Shown here: piece by piece, positions 52,555-61,222 of the stretch | How the letters are laid out: each line of letters begins with the position of its first letter | How positions within the stretch are numbered: position 1 is the stretch's first letter | NCBI RefSeq assembly: GCF_965219885.1 | Contig: NZ_CBDCOT010000009.1 | Location: 1,736,001 to 1,800,000 of the forward strand | Source: Curvivirga sp965219885 | Lineage (GTDB): Bacteria; Pseudomonadota; Alphaproteobacteria; UBA8366; Aestuariispiraceae | Length of the DNA stretch: 64,000 nt | Direction of reading: 5' to 3' | The notes under the pieces: model-generated | Seen by the model: only the letters and a program-made list of their open reading frames with translations | Database searches by the model: none | Told to the model about the DNA's origin: nothing | Made by a program: the position numbers and the translations under genes

Positions 52555-52573
52555 CTGACGATTTGATCGTCAG
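52555..52573 (+). promoter_or_regulatory. Perfect inverted repeat before the Amt-chemoreceptor gene
   Basis: CTGACGAT (52555-52562) and ATCGTCAG (52566-52573) are perfect arms with a TTG loop, 38 bases upstream of the start. It may be an operator or a leader hairpin. There is no T-run directly after it; TTCTTTTTTG comes 15 bases later. Confidence 0.5.
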
Positions 52574-52611
52574 GTTGGATAGTTATGTTCTTTTTTGCTT
52601 AAGGGGTTTTT

Positions 52612-55071
52612 ATGCAAAAAATTAAATTAGGGGCTATCTCAATGATGGCCATGATGGCTTGTACATCTGCTGTACAAGCTGCAGACCTTGCTATGATTGA
52701 GGCGCGGCTGGCTGAATTAGAGGTTCTACAGGGGCATTTGGATCATGTTTGGACGACAATTGCAGCTTGTTTAGTGTTCTTTATGCAAGGTGGTTTCTTG
52801 TTGTTGGAAGCAGGCTTGGTTCGTTCCAAAAACTCAATCAATGTCGCGCAAAAAAACATTGCAGATATGGTTGTTGCAATCATCGTTTTTGGCGGCGTCG
52901 GCTACATGATTATGTTTGGTGACTCTGTTGGTGGCTTCTTTGGGATTGATGGGGAGTTATTCGCGTTTAACAAAGTGGATGACTGGGTATTCACCTTTTT
53001 CTTCTTTCAAGTGGTCTTTGTAGGTACTGCCGCTACAATTGTGTCTGGTGCTGTGGCGGAACGTATGAAATTTAATGGTTACCTGTTTATGACATTGGTG
53101 ATTTCAGCACTAATTTATCCCGTATTTGGTCATATGGCTTGGGGCAATTTGTTAAACGGAGACAATGCAGCTTTTTTAGCTGATCAGGGTTTTATTGACT
53201 TTGCCGGGTCGACTGTTGTGCATTCTATCGGGGGGTGGATTGCCTTGGCAGGGGTGATTGTGATGGGCGCGCGTATCGGTCGCTTTGATGAAAATGGTAA
53301 ACCGGTCCATATTCATGGTCATAGTCCTGTGTTAGCTACCATGGGGGCAATTATTCTTTGGATCGGATGGATCGGATTTAATGGTGGCTCCACAACAACT
53401 GGAAATCCCGCATTTGCTCATATTATTTCCAATACAATTATTGCAGGTGCCATGGGTGGCGGGGCTGTGATGTTAGCAGCTCGGGTGATGGATGGTGTAT
53501 TTCGTCCGGATCGTTCTATCAATGGCGTGTTGGGCGGCTTAGTCGCCATTACAGCTGGTTGTGATAACGCAGAAATCTGGGGTGCTATATTCATTGGTGT
53601 AACGGGTGGTCTTATTGCTTTGGCAAGTCAAGAATTTATGGAGCGTAAGCTCAAACTGGATGACGCTGTTGGTGCGGTATCAGTTCATGGTGTTGCGGGG
53701 GCCTGGGGAACTATCATGATTGCCTTGGTTGCGCCGGCTGATACATTGCTTGCGGATAGTCGTCTGGAACAGCTATTGGTTCAGGTTGAAGGCGTTGTAA
53801 TCGCATTTGTTTGGGCGTTTGGTCTAGGTTGGCTTGCATTTAAAACAATCGACAAGTTAAGCGGTGGTATTCGCGTTTCTCGTGATCATGAACTGCGTGG
53901 CTTGAATGAAGCAGAGCATGGCGCAACTTTGGGCACAGGTGAAATATTGAAGCATATGATGGCGTTTAGTCATGGTAATGCAGATATTGATGCACGTCTT
54001 GATGAAAATTCTTCTGATGAGGCGGGTGATTTAGGATATGCCTTCAATCGAGTGATGGATAACATTGGGTCTGCGATTAAACAAACAGCTTATAATGCGG
54101 ATCAATTGGATAAGGCATCGGGCGAATTGCAAGGAATGGCGAGTAACCTTGAAGTGAAAACCGCAGAAGCAGCAAATATTAGTGGGCATGTTTATCAAAA
54201 AAGTACTGGAGTAAGTGAGAATGTACAATCTGTTGCAAATCACTTGTCAGATGTCCGGGAAACAACCGATCAGATTACTAACAGTACATCTTCGATGGAA
54301 GAAACTGTGCAAGTCGCAACAGAGGGCGCAAATCAAATTCGAGATGCTATTAGCGACATTGAACGCAATGCCACTGAGGCCCGTTCAATTGTAGACGAAG
54401 CCTTGCAGAAGTCCAATATGGCTTCCAACAATGTTGGCCAGCTTTCAGGGGCAGTTGCAGAGATCACAGATGTTCTTACCTTCATTGAAGAGGTCGCAGA
54501 ACAGACTAATTTGTTGGCATTGAACGCAACGATAGAAGCGGCACGGGCTGGTGAAGCTGGGAAGGGTTTTGCGGTAGTTGCCAGCGAGGTGAAAGGGCTC
54601 GCCAATCAAACTGCAAGGGCTGTTGAGGAAATCCATGTCAAGATCAGCAAGGTTAAAGAGGAATCTGAAAATACTGTGAATGTAATTGAACAAACTGCAA
54701 CAATCACAGGTAAAATGGGACGGTCGATGGAAGATATAAATATGGCTGTTTCCAATCAGATGAAAGCATCTGAAGAAATTGCCCTTCAGATGCAACAAGC
54801 CATGACAAATACGACTATGGTTGCCCAGGCAGTTGGACAAACAGTTGAAGCCATTCGTCAAGCAGAAGGACAAGCTTCTGCTGCTGCTGAAGGGGCCGCA
54901 GAGATGCGCGATGAAATTCGGCGTGCTGAAACATCTGTCACTGAAGCCCAAGAGACCGCGTCTGCTGTATCAAAGTCAGCAGATTTAGTGAAATCTGTCG
55001 CTAGGAAATTAAATTCAATAGTGAAGGCAATGGTGCAAGATCCAGATATGGCAGTTAAGCGCGCTGCATAA
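52612..55071 (+). CDS. Ammonium transporter fused to a methyl-accepting chemotaxis domain
   Basis: This 819-residue fusion protein starts with a signal-peptide-like stretch (1-24, ending QAA). An 11-helix Amt domain follows (about 40-415) with the transport residues kept: Asp196 and His204 in DFAGSTVVH, His359 in VSVHGVAGAWG, and WIGWIGFNGGS (250-260). RDHELRGLNEAEHG (424-437) is the usual Amt tail. A HAMP-like linker (about 440-495) leads into a chemoreceptor hairpin with tip EQTNLLALNATIEAARAG (630-647). It should sense external ammonium and signal to CheA. The ATG has AAGGGG upstream. No glnK is adjacent. Confidence 0.95.
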   Translation: MQKIKLGAISMMAMMACTSAVQAADLAMIEARLAELEVLQGHLDHVWTTIAACLVFFMQGGFLLLEAGLVRSKNSINVAQKNIADMVVAIIVFGGVGYMIMFGDSVGGFFGIDGELFAFNKVDDWVFTFFFFQVVFVGTAATIVSGAVAERMKFNGYLFMTLVISALIYPVFGHMAWGNLLNGDNAAFLADQGFIDFAGSTVVHSIGGWIALAGVIVMGARIGRFDENGKPVHIHGHSPVLATMGAIILWIGWIGFNGGSTTTGNPAFAHIISNTIIAGAMGGGAVMLAARVMDGVFRPDRSINGVLGGLVAITAGCDNAEIWGAIFIGVTGGLIALASQEFMERKLKLDDAVGAVSVHGVAGAWGTIMIALVAPADTLLADSRLEQLLVQVEGVVIAFVWAFGLGWLAFKTIDKLSGGIRVSRDHELRGLNEAEHGATLGTGEILKHMMAFSHGNADIDARLDENSSDEAGDLGYAFNRVMDNIGSAIKQTAYNADQLDKASGELQGMASNLEVKTAEAANISGHVYQKSTGVSENVQSVANHLSDVRETTDQITNSTSSMEETVQVATEGANQIRDAISDIERNATEARSIVDEALQKSNMASNNVGQLSGAVAEITDVLTFIEEVAEQTNLLALNATIEAARAGEAGKGFAVVASEVKGLANQTARAVEEIHVKISKVKEESENTVNVIEQTATITGKMGRSMEDINMAVSNQMKASEEIALQMQQAMTNTTMVAQAVGQTVEAIRQAEGQASAAAEGAAEMRDEIRRAETSVTEAQETASAVSKSADLVKSVARKLNSIVKAMVQDPDMAVKRAA

Positions 55072-55095
55072 TAATGTTGATGTATTATTAAATTT

Positions 55096-55120
55096 AGGGG
55101 GGCGGTACTGCTCCCCTTTT
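55096..55120 (+). terminator. Amt-chemoreceptor terminator
   Basis: AGGGG and CCCCT, with GC and GTA pairs inside, form a stem around the GGTACTGC loop, followed by TTTTTA. It abuts the stop of the convergent PilZ gene. Confidence 0.75.
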
Positions 55121-55467
55121 TATTCTGCCGCCACCTGATATTGATGGGATTTGATGAAATAGGCCAAGTCTTTGGTTTCACGATGCGTTAATTCAAAGAA
55201 TTCGAAACCCGCTTTGTCTTGTCTATGCCAGATTAATTTTGCACGACAAGAAACCATCATCTCTCTATTCGCAAGAAAAAAGGTAAAATCCACATTCATA
55301 ACTTGATCGGCAACTTCCGGGCGCAACTTGCCTTCGATAGCAAAACCCGTATGGGATAAATCCATAAGGTAATATTGCTTCTTGTTGAGAAAAACTTTCG
55401 TGCCGTCTAAATAGATGCGCACGTCATAGCGTTTCTCACTCTTAAACAAGTTATTTAAAAACAACAT
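55120..55467 (-). CDS. Single-domain PilZ protein B
   Basis: This 115-residue PilZ protein is the paralogue of that at 52025. RYDVR (RxxxR) near 13-17 and DLSHTG (DxSxxG) near 37 are both intact, so c-di-GMP binding is expected. Shared blocks include GFAIE, ANREM, VSCRA and YFIKSHQYQ. It is convergent with the Amt-chemoreceptor gene, with a terminator between. The two copies probably arose by duplication around the receptor gene. Confidence 0.87.
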   Translation of the reverse strand: MLFLNNLFKSEKRYDVRIYLDGTKVFLNKKQYYLMDLSHTGFAIEGKLRPEVADQVMNVDFTFFLANREMMVSCRAKLIWHRQDKAGFEFFELTHRETKDLAYFIKSHQYQVAAE

Positions 55468-55591
55468 GATTGAGAAGTTTTCGCCTGTGTTACAATTATA
55501 TGAAATTTCTTATGGAATCAGTTGTTAGCCGATGTTCGTTTCGGCGTAAATAAAATTCGACATAGAGTTTAGATGTATTTTAAAAAGGCTT

Positions 55592-56134
55592 TCAACCATT
55601 CAGTGCGGCATGAATAATTCGATACATACTTTGGCGATAATCTTCACGATCTTCGCACTTTAAAAGCAAACCCTTAGAGGACATCATCAGAAGAAAAGTT
55701 ATATCCTCCGCTTCTTTTTTTGATGAGCATAAATTCTGATGAAATAAAAATTCGCTAATAGAATCTTCATAATGCGATACATGGCGTTCGTTGTTTTTAT
55801 TCGTTAATCTTAACCCACGTTCTATGATGTCTCGACCATAGGTCGCCTGATGTAAATGATAGGCGTCACGTCCAGCCCATTGCATAAAAGCGGTTAAAAG
55901 GCAGTCTGTCGGTGAAATACCATCTGTGTGAAGAGCTTGTTCTGCTTTATATGTATTTTCTGCGATGTAAAGGCGCATTGCCCAATTAAAGGCCTCTTCA
56001 TTATTCTCAAACTCTTTACGTAGACGATCTTTGCAAATTGTCGTTTCTTGTCCGAGATCCGCTTTTAGTGCGGCCTCGTAACCTCTATTTACAAAGAATG
56101 TAAGAATCTTTATGTGCTCTGGCATTTCAGTCAT
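55592..56134 (-). CDS. Probable TetR-like regulator with divergent DNA-binding region
   Basis: I place this 180-residue, all-helical protein near the TetR family with caution. ILTFFVNRGYEAALKADLGQ and TTICKDRLRKEFENNEEAF can be aligned with the typical RGYEA...I..AGVSKGTLYxHF.xKE pattern, but the conserved Gly and Tyr of the recognition helix are changed (CKDRLRKEF). It may bind another site or have lost DNA binding. It is divergent from ilvC, with 236 bases between, but a link to branched-chain synthesis is not shown. Confidence 0.5.
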   Translation of the reverse strand: MTEMPEHIKILTFFVNRGYEAALKADLGQETTICKDRLRKEFENNEEAFNWAMRLYIAENTYKAEQALHTDGISPTDCLLTAFMQWAGRDAYHLHQATYGRDIIERGLRLTNKNNERHVSHYEDSISEFLFHQNLCSSKKEAEDITFLLMMSSKGLLLKCEDREDYRQSMYRIIHAALNG

Positions 56135-56370
56135 ATTGTTAAAATGACGTGTTATTTATCATTTGAAAAGAAATTTTATTTCTAATTTTATGAAAAAAAA
56201 TCGATAAAATTGCTTTGTCCTGCATGGAAAAGGCATTTTTCTATATTTTTTAGGAATCTTGGTTGCATCTATCGCGCGTCGGATATAGAACAAGCGCGGT
56301 TTTACTAATTTAAAGCTTCTTCTTATTCAAAAGAGGCGTGTTTCTTAACTTTATAAAGGGAAGTCGGATC

Positions 56371-57390
56371 ATGCGCGTATATTATGACCGTGACGCAGAC
56401 GTTAACTTGATCAAAGGCAAAAACGTTTTGATCGTAGGCTATGGTAGCCAAGGCCATGCACATGCAATGAACTTGCGTGACAGTGGTGTTGAAAATGTAC
56501 GTATTGGTTTGCGTGCAGATTCTTCTACTCGTGCAAAGGCAGAAGCTTCTGGCTTCACATGCATGACTGCTGCTGAAGGTGCTGCATGGGCAGACGTTGT
56601 AATGATGTTGACACCTGATGAACTTCAAGGCGACATCTATGCAAACGATCTGCATGCGAACATGAAAGAAGGCGCTGCTCTGATGTTTGCTCATGGCTTG
56701 AACGTTCACTTCAACTTGATTGAGCCACGTGCTGATTTGGATGTATTCATGGTTGCACCTAAAGGCCCAGGCCACACAGTGCGTTCTGAATACCTAAAAG
56801 GTGGTGGTGTTCCAACATTGGTTGCGATCGCACAAGACAAAACAGGTAATGCAATGGACTTGGCGTTGTCCTATGCTTCTGCAAATGGTGGCGGCCGCGC
56901 TGGTATCATCGAAACAACATTCAAAGAAGAATGTGAAACTGACTTGTTTGGTGAACAAGTAGTTCTTTGTGGTGGTTTGGTTGAGTTGATCCGAGCTGGT
57001 TACGAAACATTGGTTGAAGCTGGTTATGCACCAGAAATGGCTTATTTCGAATGCTTGCACGAAACAAAACTTATCGTAGACTTGATCTACGAAGGTGGTA
57101 TTGCAAACATGAACTACTCCATCTCCAACACAGCGGAATATGGTGAATATGTAACTGGTCCACGTATCATCACAGCTGAAACAAAAGCAGAGATGAAGCG
57201 TGTCCTGGAAGACATCCAAACAGGTAAATTCACACGTGACTTCATGTTGGAAAACAAAGTTAACCAAGCATCCTTTAAAGCGACACGTCGTTTGAATGAC
57301 GCGCATCCAATTGAAGAAGTTGGTGACCGTCTACGTGCGATGATGCCTTGGATCAGCGAAAACAAAAAAGTGGACAAGGCTGTAAACTAA
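56371..57390 (+). CDS. ilvC: Ketol-acid reductoisomerase
   Basis: The 339-residue class I enzyme uses NADPH and magnesium to rearrange and reduce acetolactate. GYGSQGHAHAMNLRDSG is the nucleotide loop; MLTPDELQGDIY, APKGPGHTVRSEY and ETDLFGEQVVLCGG are conserved blocks. ATG 56371 is chosen with GGGAAG upstream, giving MRVYYDRDAD, the usual start. Codons here are more C-ended and look highly expressed. It has its own promoter region and terminator. Confidence 0.97.
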   Translation: MRVYYDRDADVNLIKGKNVLIVGYGSQGHAHAMNLRDSGVENVRIGLRADSSTRAKAEASGFTCMTAAEGAAWADVVMMLTPDELQGDIYANDLHANMKEGAALMFAHGLNVHFNLIEPRADLDVFMVAPKGPGHTVRSEYLKGGGVPTLVAIAQDKTGNAMDLALSYASANGGGRAGIIETTFKEECETDLFGEQVVLCGGLVELIRAGYETLVEAGYAPEMAYFECLHETKLIVDLIYEGGIANMNYSISNTAEYGEYVTGPRIITAETKAEMKRVLEDIQTGKFTRDFMLENKVNQASFKATRRLNDAHPIEEVGDRLRAMMPWISENKKVDKAVN

Positions 57391-57416
57391 TTTATTTGTT
57401 TGCTGACAAGTTCTAA

Positions 57417-57446
57417 AACCCCGCAGATTTCTGCGGGGTTTTTTAT
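57417..57446 (+). terminator. ilvC terminator
   Basis: AACCCCGCAG and CTGCGGGGTT form a perfect stem with an ATTT loop, followed by TTTTATT. Confidence 0.95.
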
Positions 57447-57561
57447 TATTTTTTATTTAATGATTATTTGCCTAGTCTATTGAATATACCTGTATTACTA
57501 TGCGTTACTATAATACGGCACTACGATAGAAATAATAAAATAAGACCTTGAGGGAAGGCCT

Positions 57562-58668
57562 ATGCGTGCAACGATTTTGCTCTTTTGCTTCAGTTTATTG
57601 GGGCAAGTTTCTTATGCTCAAACTCTCGATGAGTATTGGACCCTAAGTGAATATGAAACATTATATCCAAAGCAAACTGAACTTGGAGATGCATTTAATC
57701 AAGTTGTATGCAACGACGCGGAAGCTCTTCTTGTTGAGCAGCAAGAACGCGTTAAAATTCTGATGGTTTATCCGGGGGTGCAAGTTTCTGATTATTGGCG
57801 CCGAAGTGTTCGTTCCTTTGAGGCACGTATGCTAGAGCTTGGCGTTAGTTATCGGCTTGAATCCTATTTTACCAAGGCAGGGACGGAGCTTGCTTTGCAA
57901 GCAGATTTGTTGGCTGGTAGCATTGCAGACGAGCCGGATGTTTTAGTCTTTACGCTAGATGCAAAGCGTCATAAAGACATCATTAATCGTATTTTGATAC
58001 GAGGTAAAACTAAGGTTGTTTTGCAAAATATTACAACGCCGCTTAAAGATTTTAAGGAACAACAACCATATATGTATGTGGGATTTGATCACTTAAAAGG
58101 GACAAGGATTTTAGCGGATAAATATTTGGAACGTTTTCCAGGTGGTGCGAAATATGCAGTATTATATGGATCACGTGGGTATGTTAGTAAGTTGCGTGGC
58201 GATGGTTTTATATCTTTTATGTCAGAGCATGAAAAAATGGAATTTGTCGGCGGTAAATATACGAACTTTGATCGGGAGAAATCCTCCATTGCTGCAATGG
58301 AGCTGCTTTCGGAACATCCAGACCTCGATTTTATTTATGCGGCTTCAACAGATATCGCACATGGCATAACTGATGCGCTGAAAGAATTAAATATGCTTGG
58401 AAAAGTCATTGTAAACGGATGGGGCGGTGGCAGTTCGGAAATTCAGGCAATGGCAGATGGTGAAATTGATTTCACCGTGATGCGTATGAACGATGATAAC
58501 GGTGTGGCGATGGCAGAAGCTGTAAAACTGCTGATTGAGGGGCGTGAAGAGGAAGTCCCTCTCGTATATTCTGGTGAGATTAGACTTTTGGATGAGGCTG
58601 TTTCGGCCGAACAGATTCACGATATGCGTAACTTTGCATTTCGCTATTCGGACAAAATTGCAAAATAA
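57562..58668 (+). CDS. luxP: LuxP-like AI-2 binding periplasmic protein
   Basis: This 368-residue protein has a signal peptide (1-19, ending SYA) and a type I periplasmic binding fold. It is strikingly like Vibrio LuxP: VYPGVQVSDYW, LQNITTP, YVGFDHLKG, NGWGGGSSE and TVMRMNDDNGVAMAEA. Gln74, Ser76, Tyr78, Trp79, Asn156, Arg212, Ser262, Thr263, Trp287 and Arg308 match, with a constant offset, the AI-2/borate contacts of V. harveyi LuxP (77, 79, 81, 82, 159, 215, 265, 266, 289, 310, from memory). No LuxQ kinase or Lsr transporter is nearby. The ATG has GGAAGG upstream; TATAAT at 57509 is a -10 candidate. Confidence 0.9.
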   Translation: MRATILLFCFSLLGQVSYAQTLDEYWTLSEYETLYPKQTELGDAFNQVVCNDAEALLVEQQERVKILMVYPGVQVSDYWRRSVRSFEARMLELGVSYRLESYFTKAGTELALQADLLAGSIADEPDVLVFTLDAKRHKDIINRILIRGKTKVVLQNITTPLKDFKEQQPYMYVGFDHLKGTRILADKYLERFPGGAKYAVLYGSRGYVSKLRGDGFISFMSEHEKMEFVGGKYTNFDREKSSIAAMELLSEHPDLDFIYAASTDIAHGITDALKELNMLGKVIVNGWGGGSSEIQAMADGEIDFTVMRMNDDNGVAMAEAVKLLIEGREEEVPLVYSGEIRLLDEAVSAEQIHDMRNFAFRYSDKIAK

Positions 58669-59078
58669 CCAATCTCTCCATTTTATAGTTAGGAATATTT
58701 TCGGCGATTATCAGAATGCGTGTCTATGGCAGAATAAAACGTTGCAGTTCCGTGTAAAACCTCGTAAACCCTAAATTGAAGCTATGTCTGATCGTATCTG
58801 TGACTATTTTCCTGTATTTTTATTACCTATTTGCGGTTTTAAATGAAATATAGTAAAGTATTCGCAAGTGTAGTTTAAAGCTTCGCAAGTAGTTTGAAAT
58901 ATTACATGATACGAACAGAGTTGGGGTTTAGGTTTTGAGGTGTGAAAACTTTTTGATTTTAAAGTTTTTTTGCCGTTCTTTTGCCGTAATTCCCTTGTAG
59001 CTATAGGATAGTTTTACTTTCGATGTGATTTTAGAGAACACATCAATTTATTAGGGATTTTGGAGGCTGCCGTCAGTC
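58669..59078 (+). other. Intergenic region before mreB, about 410 bases, no gene seen
   Basis: I find no convincing ORF. The stretch is AT-rich and should carry the mre operon promoter. Its notable feature is a direct repeat at 58861-58899. There is no clear terminator after the LuxP-like gene, so read-through into mreB is possible. Confidence 0.5.
58861..58899 (+). repeat. Direct repeat with 21-base period upstream of mreB
   Basis: TTCGCAAGT occurs at 58861-58869 and 58882-58890, each followed by AGTTT-R-AA after two or zero extra bases. The 21-base period is two helical turns, as expected for side-by-side protein sites. It lies about 180 bases before mreB. Confidence 0.5.
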
Positions 59079-60119
59079 ATGTTTTCACGACTTCTTGGGT
59101 TTTTATCTGCCGATATGGCGATCGATTTGGGTACGGCGAATACGCTGGTTTATGTGAAGGGCCGTGGGATCGTTTTGAATGAACCTTCTGTTGTTGCTAT
59201 TGCAGAAGTAAAAGGCAAAAGACAAGTTTTGGCTGTTGGCGATGAAGCGAAATTGATGTTGGGTCGTACACCTGGCAATATTCAGGCTATTCGTCCATTA
59301 CGTGACGGTGTGATTGCCGATTTCGATGTCGCCGAAGAAATGATCAAGCATTTCATTCGTAAAGTGCATAATCGTCGTAGTTTTGCGGCACCTCGAATTA
59401 TCGTATGTGTACCTTCTGGTTCTACTGCGGTTGAACGTCGTGCCATTCAGGAGTCAGCTGAATCTGCGGGCGCGCGTGATGTATTACTTGTTGAAGAACC
59501 AATGGCTGCTGCGATTGGTGCAGGTTTGCCAGTGACGGAACCGACTGGTTCTATGGTCGTTGACATTGGTGGTGGTACAACTGAGGTCGCTGTCTTGTCT
59601 TTGGGTGGTATCGTCTATTCCCGCTCTGTACGTGTAGGTGGGGATAAAATGGATGAGGCCATTATTGCTTATATCCGTCGTAATCATAATCTGCTTGTTG
59701 GTGAAAGTTCGGCTGAGCGTATTAAGAAGTTGATCGGTTCTGCTTGTCCTCCGGAAGACGGGGATGGAGAAAGCATGGAAATAAAAGGTCGCGATTTGAT
59801 GAATGGGGTACCTAAAGAGCTACACATTTCTGAACGTCAAATCGCTGAGAGCTTGGCTGAGCCTGTTGGTGCTATTGTGGAAGCGTGTAAAGTCGCTTTG
59901 GAGCAGACGCCACCAGAATTAGCTGCTGATATTGTGGATAAGGGTATCGTGCTAACAGGCGGTGGTGGTAACTTGCGTAATCTGGATTCTGTATTGCGCA
60001 ATGCTACTGGATTACCGGTTTCTATTGCAGATGATGCATTAAGTTGTGTTGCTTTAGGTACGGGTCGTTGTCTGGAAGAGATGCGTACATTACGTAACGT
60101 TTTGATTAGTATGTATTAA
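59079..60119 (+). CDS. mreB: Rod-shape actin homologue MreB
   Basis: The 346-residue bacterial actin guides side-wall peptidoglycan synthesis. It has MAIDLGTANTLVYVKGRGI (phosphate 1), VVDIGGGTTEVAVLSLGGI (phosphate 2), and IVLTGGGGNLRNLD (adenosine motif). Length is typical. The ATG has GGAGG upstream. It starts the mreB-mreC-mreD-mrdA-rodA operon, the standard elongasome cluster, and indicates a rod- or spirillum-shaped cell. Confidence 0.98.
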   Translation: MFSRLLGFLSADMAIDLGTANTLVYVKGRGIVLNEPSVVAIAEVKGKRQVLAVGDEAKLMLGRTPGNIQAIRPLRDGVIADFDVAEEMIKHFIRKVHNRRSFAAPRIIVCVPSGSTAVERRAIQESAESAGARDVLLVEEPMAAAIGAGLPVTEPTGSMVVDIGGGTTEVAVLSLGGIVYSRSVRVGGDKMDEAIIAYIRRNHNLLVGESSAERIKKLIGSACPPEDGDGESMEIKGRDLMNGVPKELHISERQIAESLAEPVGAIVEACKVALEQTPPELAADIVDKGIVLTGGGGNLRNLDSVLRNATGLPVSIADDALSCVALGTGRCLEEMRTLRNVLISMY

Positions 60120-60177
60120 CAATAAAAAATCTTTAGGATTTTTTAATAAATATATACTACTATAGGTTTGTAAGAAG

Positions 60178-60203
60178 CCCGATTTTTCAGGAATCGGGTT
60201 TCT
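60178..60203 (+). terminator. Stem-loop between mreB and mreC
   Basis: CCCGATT and AATCGGG pair around TTTCAGG, followed by TTTCTGG. The T-run is short, so it may only weaken transcription into mreC and set more MreB than MreC. A second small stem (GAATCC/GGATTC) follows. Confidence 0.5.
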
Positions 60204-60267
60204 GGAATCCTAAATCAGGATTCATAGGAAGTTCATTAAAGGTAAGTAACGCGTAAAGGAAGTGTTA

Positions 60268-61116
60268 GTGAGAGCAAAACAAGGATCAGTTCCAAGAATT
60301 GCTGAAATCCGTGCTTTAATGCATCGGTTTGCTTTTTTACTTCTTTTAATGGGAGCTATTGCAGTGATGGTTCTTGGGCGTGCAGAACCTAAATTTTTTG
60401 AAAACGCACGTGATATTGTTACTGACTTTTCGGCACCTGTTTTGGATCTGATTTCTCGTCCTACTGCGACGATTGATCGTTGGGTGCAGGATGTACATGA
60501 TTTGATTGCTCTTCGTGAAGAAAATGTACGTCTAAAGGCTGAAAACCAACGTTTGTTGCAATGGTTAACCCTGGCAAAACAATTACAACATGAAAATAAG
60601 GAATTGCAGAATCTGCTTTCCTTTAAGAGAGATGATATTTCTCGTTTTATTACAGGACGTGTGATCGGGAGTGGTAACGATTTCTATCATACTCTGATGC
60701 TTAATGTGGGTCTTGACGATGGTGTCCGTAAAGGCCAAGCTGCGGTTAATAACAAAGGTTTGGTTGGACGTGTTTATGCAACAGGACGAAATTCCAGCCG
60801 TATTTTACTTGTAAATGATATCAATAGCCGTATTCCGGTACGTATTGAAGAAACACGGGTGCGTGCGGTTCTTGCAGGTGAAAATGATAAGAGCCCGCGT
60901 TTAATTTATACCTCTGCGGATTCCGGTTTTGAGGTAGGACAACGTGTAATTACTTCTGGCCACGGAGGGGCATTTGCGCCGGGGATTCCTGTTGGTACTG
61001 TTTCTTCTGTTACCGAAGGCGGCGTGTTGGTTGATCTTTATGTTGATCCGGAAAATGCTGAGTATCTTCGATTAATGGATTTTGGATTGAATGGTATTTT
61101 GCCTGATACAGAGTGA
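60268..61116 (+). CDS. mreC: Rod-shape determining protein MreC
   Basis: The 282-residue bitopic protein has a membrane helix near 24-42 (RFAFLLLLMGAIAVMVLG), a periplasmic coiled coil (LIALREENVRLKAENQRLLQ) and two beta barrels (NDFYHTLMLNVGLDDGVRKG, GLVGRVYATG, GVLVDLYVDP). The GTG at 60268 is favoured because AAAGGA lies seven bases upstream; GTG 60262 is too close. It links MreB to the synthases. Confidence 0.95.
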   Translation: MRAKQGSVPRIAEIRALMHRFAFLLLLMGAIAVMVLGRAEPKFFENARDIVTDFSAPVLDLISRPTATIDRWVQDVHDLIALREENVRLKAENQRLLQWLTLAKQLQHENKELQNLLSFKRDDISRFITGRVIGSGNDFYHTLMLNVGLDDGVRKGQAAVNNKGLVGRVYATGRNSSRILLVNDINSRIPVRIEETRVRAVLAGENDKSPRLIYTSADSGFEVGQRVITSGHGGAFAPGIPVGTVSSVTEGGVLVDLYVDPENAEYLRLMDFGLNGILPDTE

Positions 61117-61222
61117 ACCTTCTGTCCGAATTGTTCATTTATTTATCCAAATCTATCTCTATTTTTTCCACTCAGACTCACCTATAATAAAGTTTGGCTA
61201 GTTATCCGGATTTTGACCTTCG

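Noticed and set aside
52025..56134. A mobile element carrying the Amt-chemoreceptor cassette.
   Set aside because: I found no transposase, integrase, target duplication or att-like repeat at either edge.
56323..57306. Long minus-strand ORFs (150-170 residues) opposite ilvC.
   Set aside because: They mirror the strong codon bias of ilvC; the Cys/Phe/Val-rich composition is not protein-like.
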